Assembly: GCA_026125925.1 (NCBI GenBank)
Contig: JAHCKF010000236.1
Coordinates: 1 to 5,869 of the forward strand
DNA length: 5,869 bases
Direction of reading: 5' to 3'
Origin: Pseudolabrys sp.
GTDB lineage: Bacteria > Pseudomonadota > Alphaproteobacteria > Rhizobiales > Xanthobacteraceae
The notes beneath the pieces were generated by a model that did no database searches, was not told the origin of the DNA, and saw only the letters and a list, made by a program, of their open reading frames with translations. This document shows, one piece after another, positions 5,653 to 5,869 of the stretch. The translations under genes were made by a program, and so were the position numbers. Every line of letters begins with the position of its first letter. Position 1 is the first letter of the stretch.

Positions 5653-5821
5653 GACGACGGCCGATTGGGCGCAAAAATTTTTCCTGCCAAAGCGGCAAAC
5701 ATATCTATCTGATTTGTAGTCATTATTTTCACCTCGGCCTTCTGCCCACATTACTTGCCCAACTTTGCGTTACTGATTTTTTGTTTGACGCCGAGGCCCG
5801 GCCTTGGTTCGCTTGAGACCT

Positions 5822-5845
5822 GCAGCGACCGCCAAGAGTCGCTGC
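5822..5845 (+). promoter_or_regulatory. Hairpin next to the ribosome binding site of the downstream gene
   Basis: GCAGCGAC (5822-5829) and GTCGCTGC (5838-5845) form a perfect 8-bp stem with an 8-base loop. It ends directly against the GAGGG ribosome site at 5846-5850. In mRNA it could influence initiation at 5858; I do not recognise it as a known riboswitch. Confidence 0.5.
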
Positions 5846-5857
5846 GAGGGAAACGCC

Positions 5858-5869
5858 ATGAACGAGGTC
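5858..5869 (+). CDS. Start of an unidentified plus-strand gene, cut by the window end
   Basis: ATG followed by codons for Asn, Glu and Val reaches the window edge. GAGGG (5846-5850) lies 7 bases upstream, a good spacing. Four codons are too few to identify the product. It is separated from pcaG by a terminator, so it is a new transcription unit. Confidence 0.5.

Larger units (their letters stand above)
5599..5857. other. Non-coding regulatory region upstream of the next gene
   Basis: No coding frame here has credible codon use or a start with a ribosome site. The stretch is clearly more AT-rich than the genes, notably 5671-5730. It holds four copies of the heptamer TGCCCAC: plus strand at 5613, 5623 and 5743, and minus strand at 5646-5652, plus a near copy TGCCCAA at 5756. 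It also contains two perfect hairpins, annotated separately. No convincing sigma-70 or sigma-54 promoter could be fixed, although a promoter for the gene starting at 5858 must lie here or be unusual. Confidence 0.6.

Noticed and set aside
4851..5732. 293-codon minus-strand frame opposite pcaG
   Set aside because: It runs through the pcaG terminator and the repeat; composition is that of a shadow frame.
5599..5857. Attachment site, CRISPR array or known riboswitch in the spacer
   Set aside because: The heptamer copies are too short and irregularly spaced for a CRISPR array, no tRNA end or integrase is present, and the hairpins do not match a riboswitch consensus that I know.

Overview
The window is GC-rich DNA from an alphaproteobacterium, most likely a Bradyrhizobium/Rhodopseudomonas-type member of the Hyphomicrobiales. 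The evidence is the codon usage and GC content, the protein families, and an 83-bp interspersed palindrome of a type I know as common in that group (its reading frame begins MAGLVPAIHVF). It is a chromosomal aromatic-acid catabolism locus. I see no transposase, integrase, tRNA, rRNA or CRISPR array.

Left half, minus strand. Reading leftwards from about 2741 there are three genes: a DUF3237/UPF0311 protein (2262-2741), a periplasmic ABC-transporter solute-binding protein of the branched-chain amino acid/aromatic acid type (836-2044), and a crotonase-family enoyl-CoA hydratase cut by the left edge (1-749). A perfect 10-3-10 inverted repeat (2134-2156) upstream of the binding protein looks like the operator of a MarR-type repressor. 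The gene set resembles the p-coumarate (cou) locus of Rhodopseudomonas palustris, so hydroxycinnamates are the leading guess for the substrate. That is inference.

Right half, plus strand. A well-formed sigma-70 promoter (TTGACC, 17-bp spacer, TAAATA) in the divergent 111-bp region drives pcaF (beta-ketoadipyl-CoA thiolase), pcaH and pcaG (beta and alpha chains of protocatechuate 3,4-dioxygenase). An 83-bp cloverleaf-like palindrome lies between pcaH and pcaG. A strong intrinsic terminator follows pcaG. The next 260 bp are non-coding and fairly AT-rich, with a cluster of TGCCCAC heptamers and two perfect hairpins. They lead into the first four codons of another plus-strand gene.

How the parts fit: the left operon would import a phenylpropenoid-like acid and shorten its side chain as a CoA thioester, giving an aromatic acid that reaches protocatechuate. 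PcaHG opens the ring of protocatechuate, and PcaF performs the final thiolysis of beta-ketoadipyl-CoA to acetyl-CoA and succinyl-CoA. The intermediate beta-ketoadipate steps (pcaB, pcaC, pcaD, pcaIJ) are not in the window.
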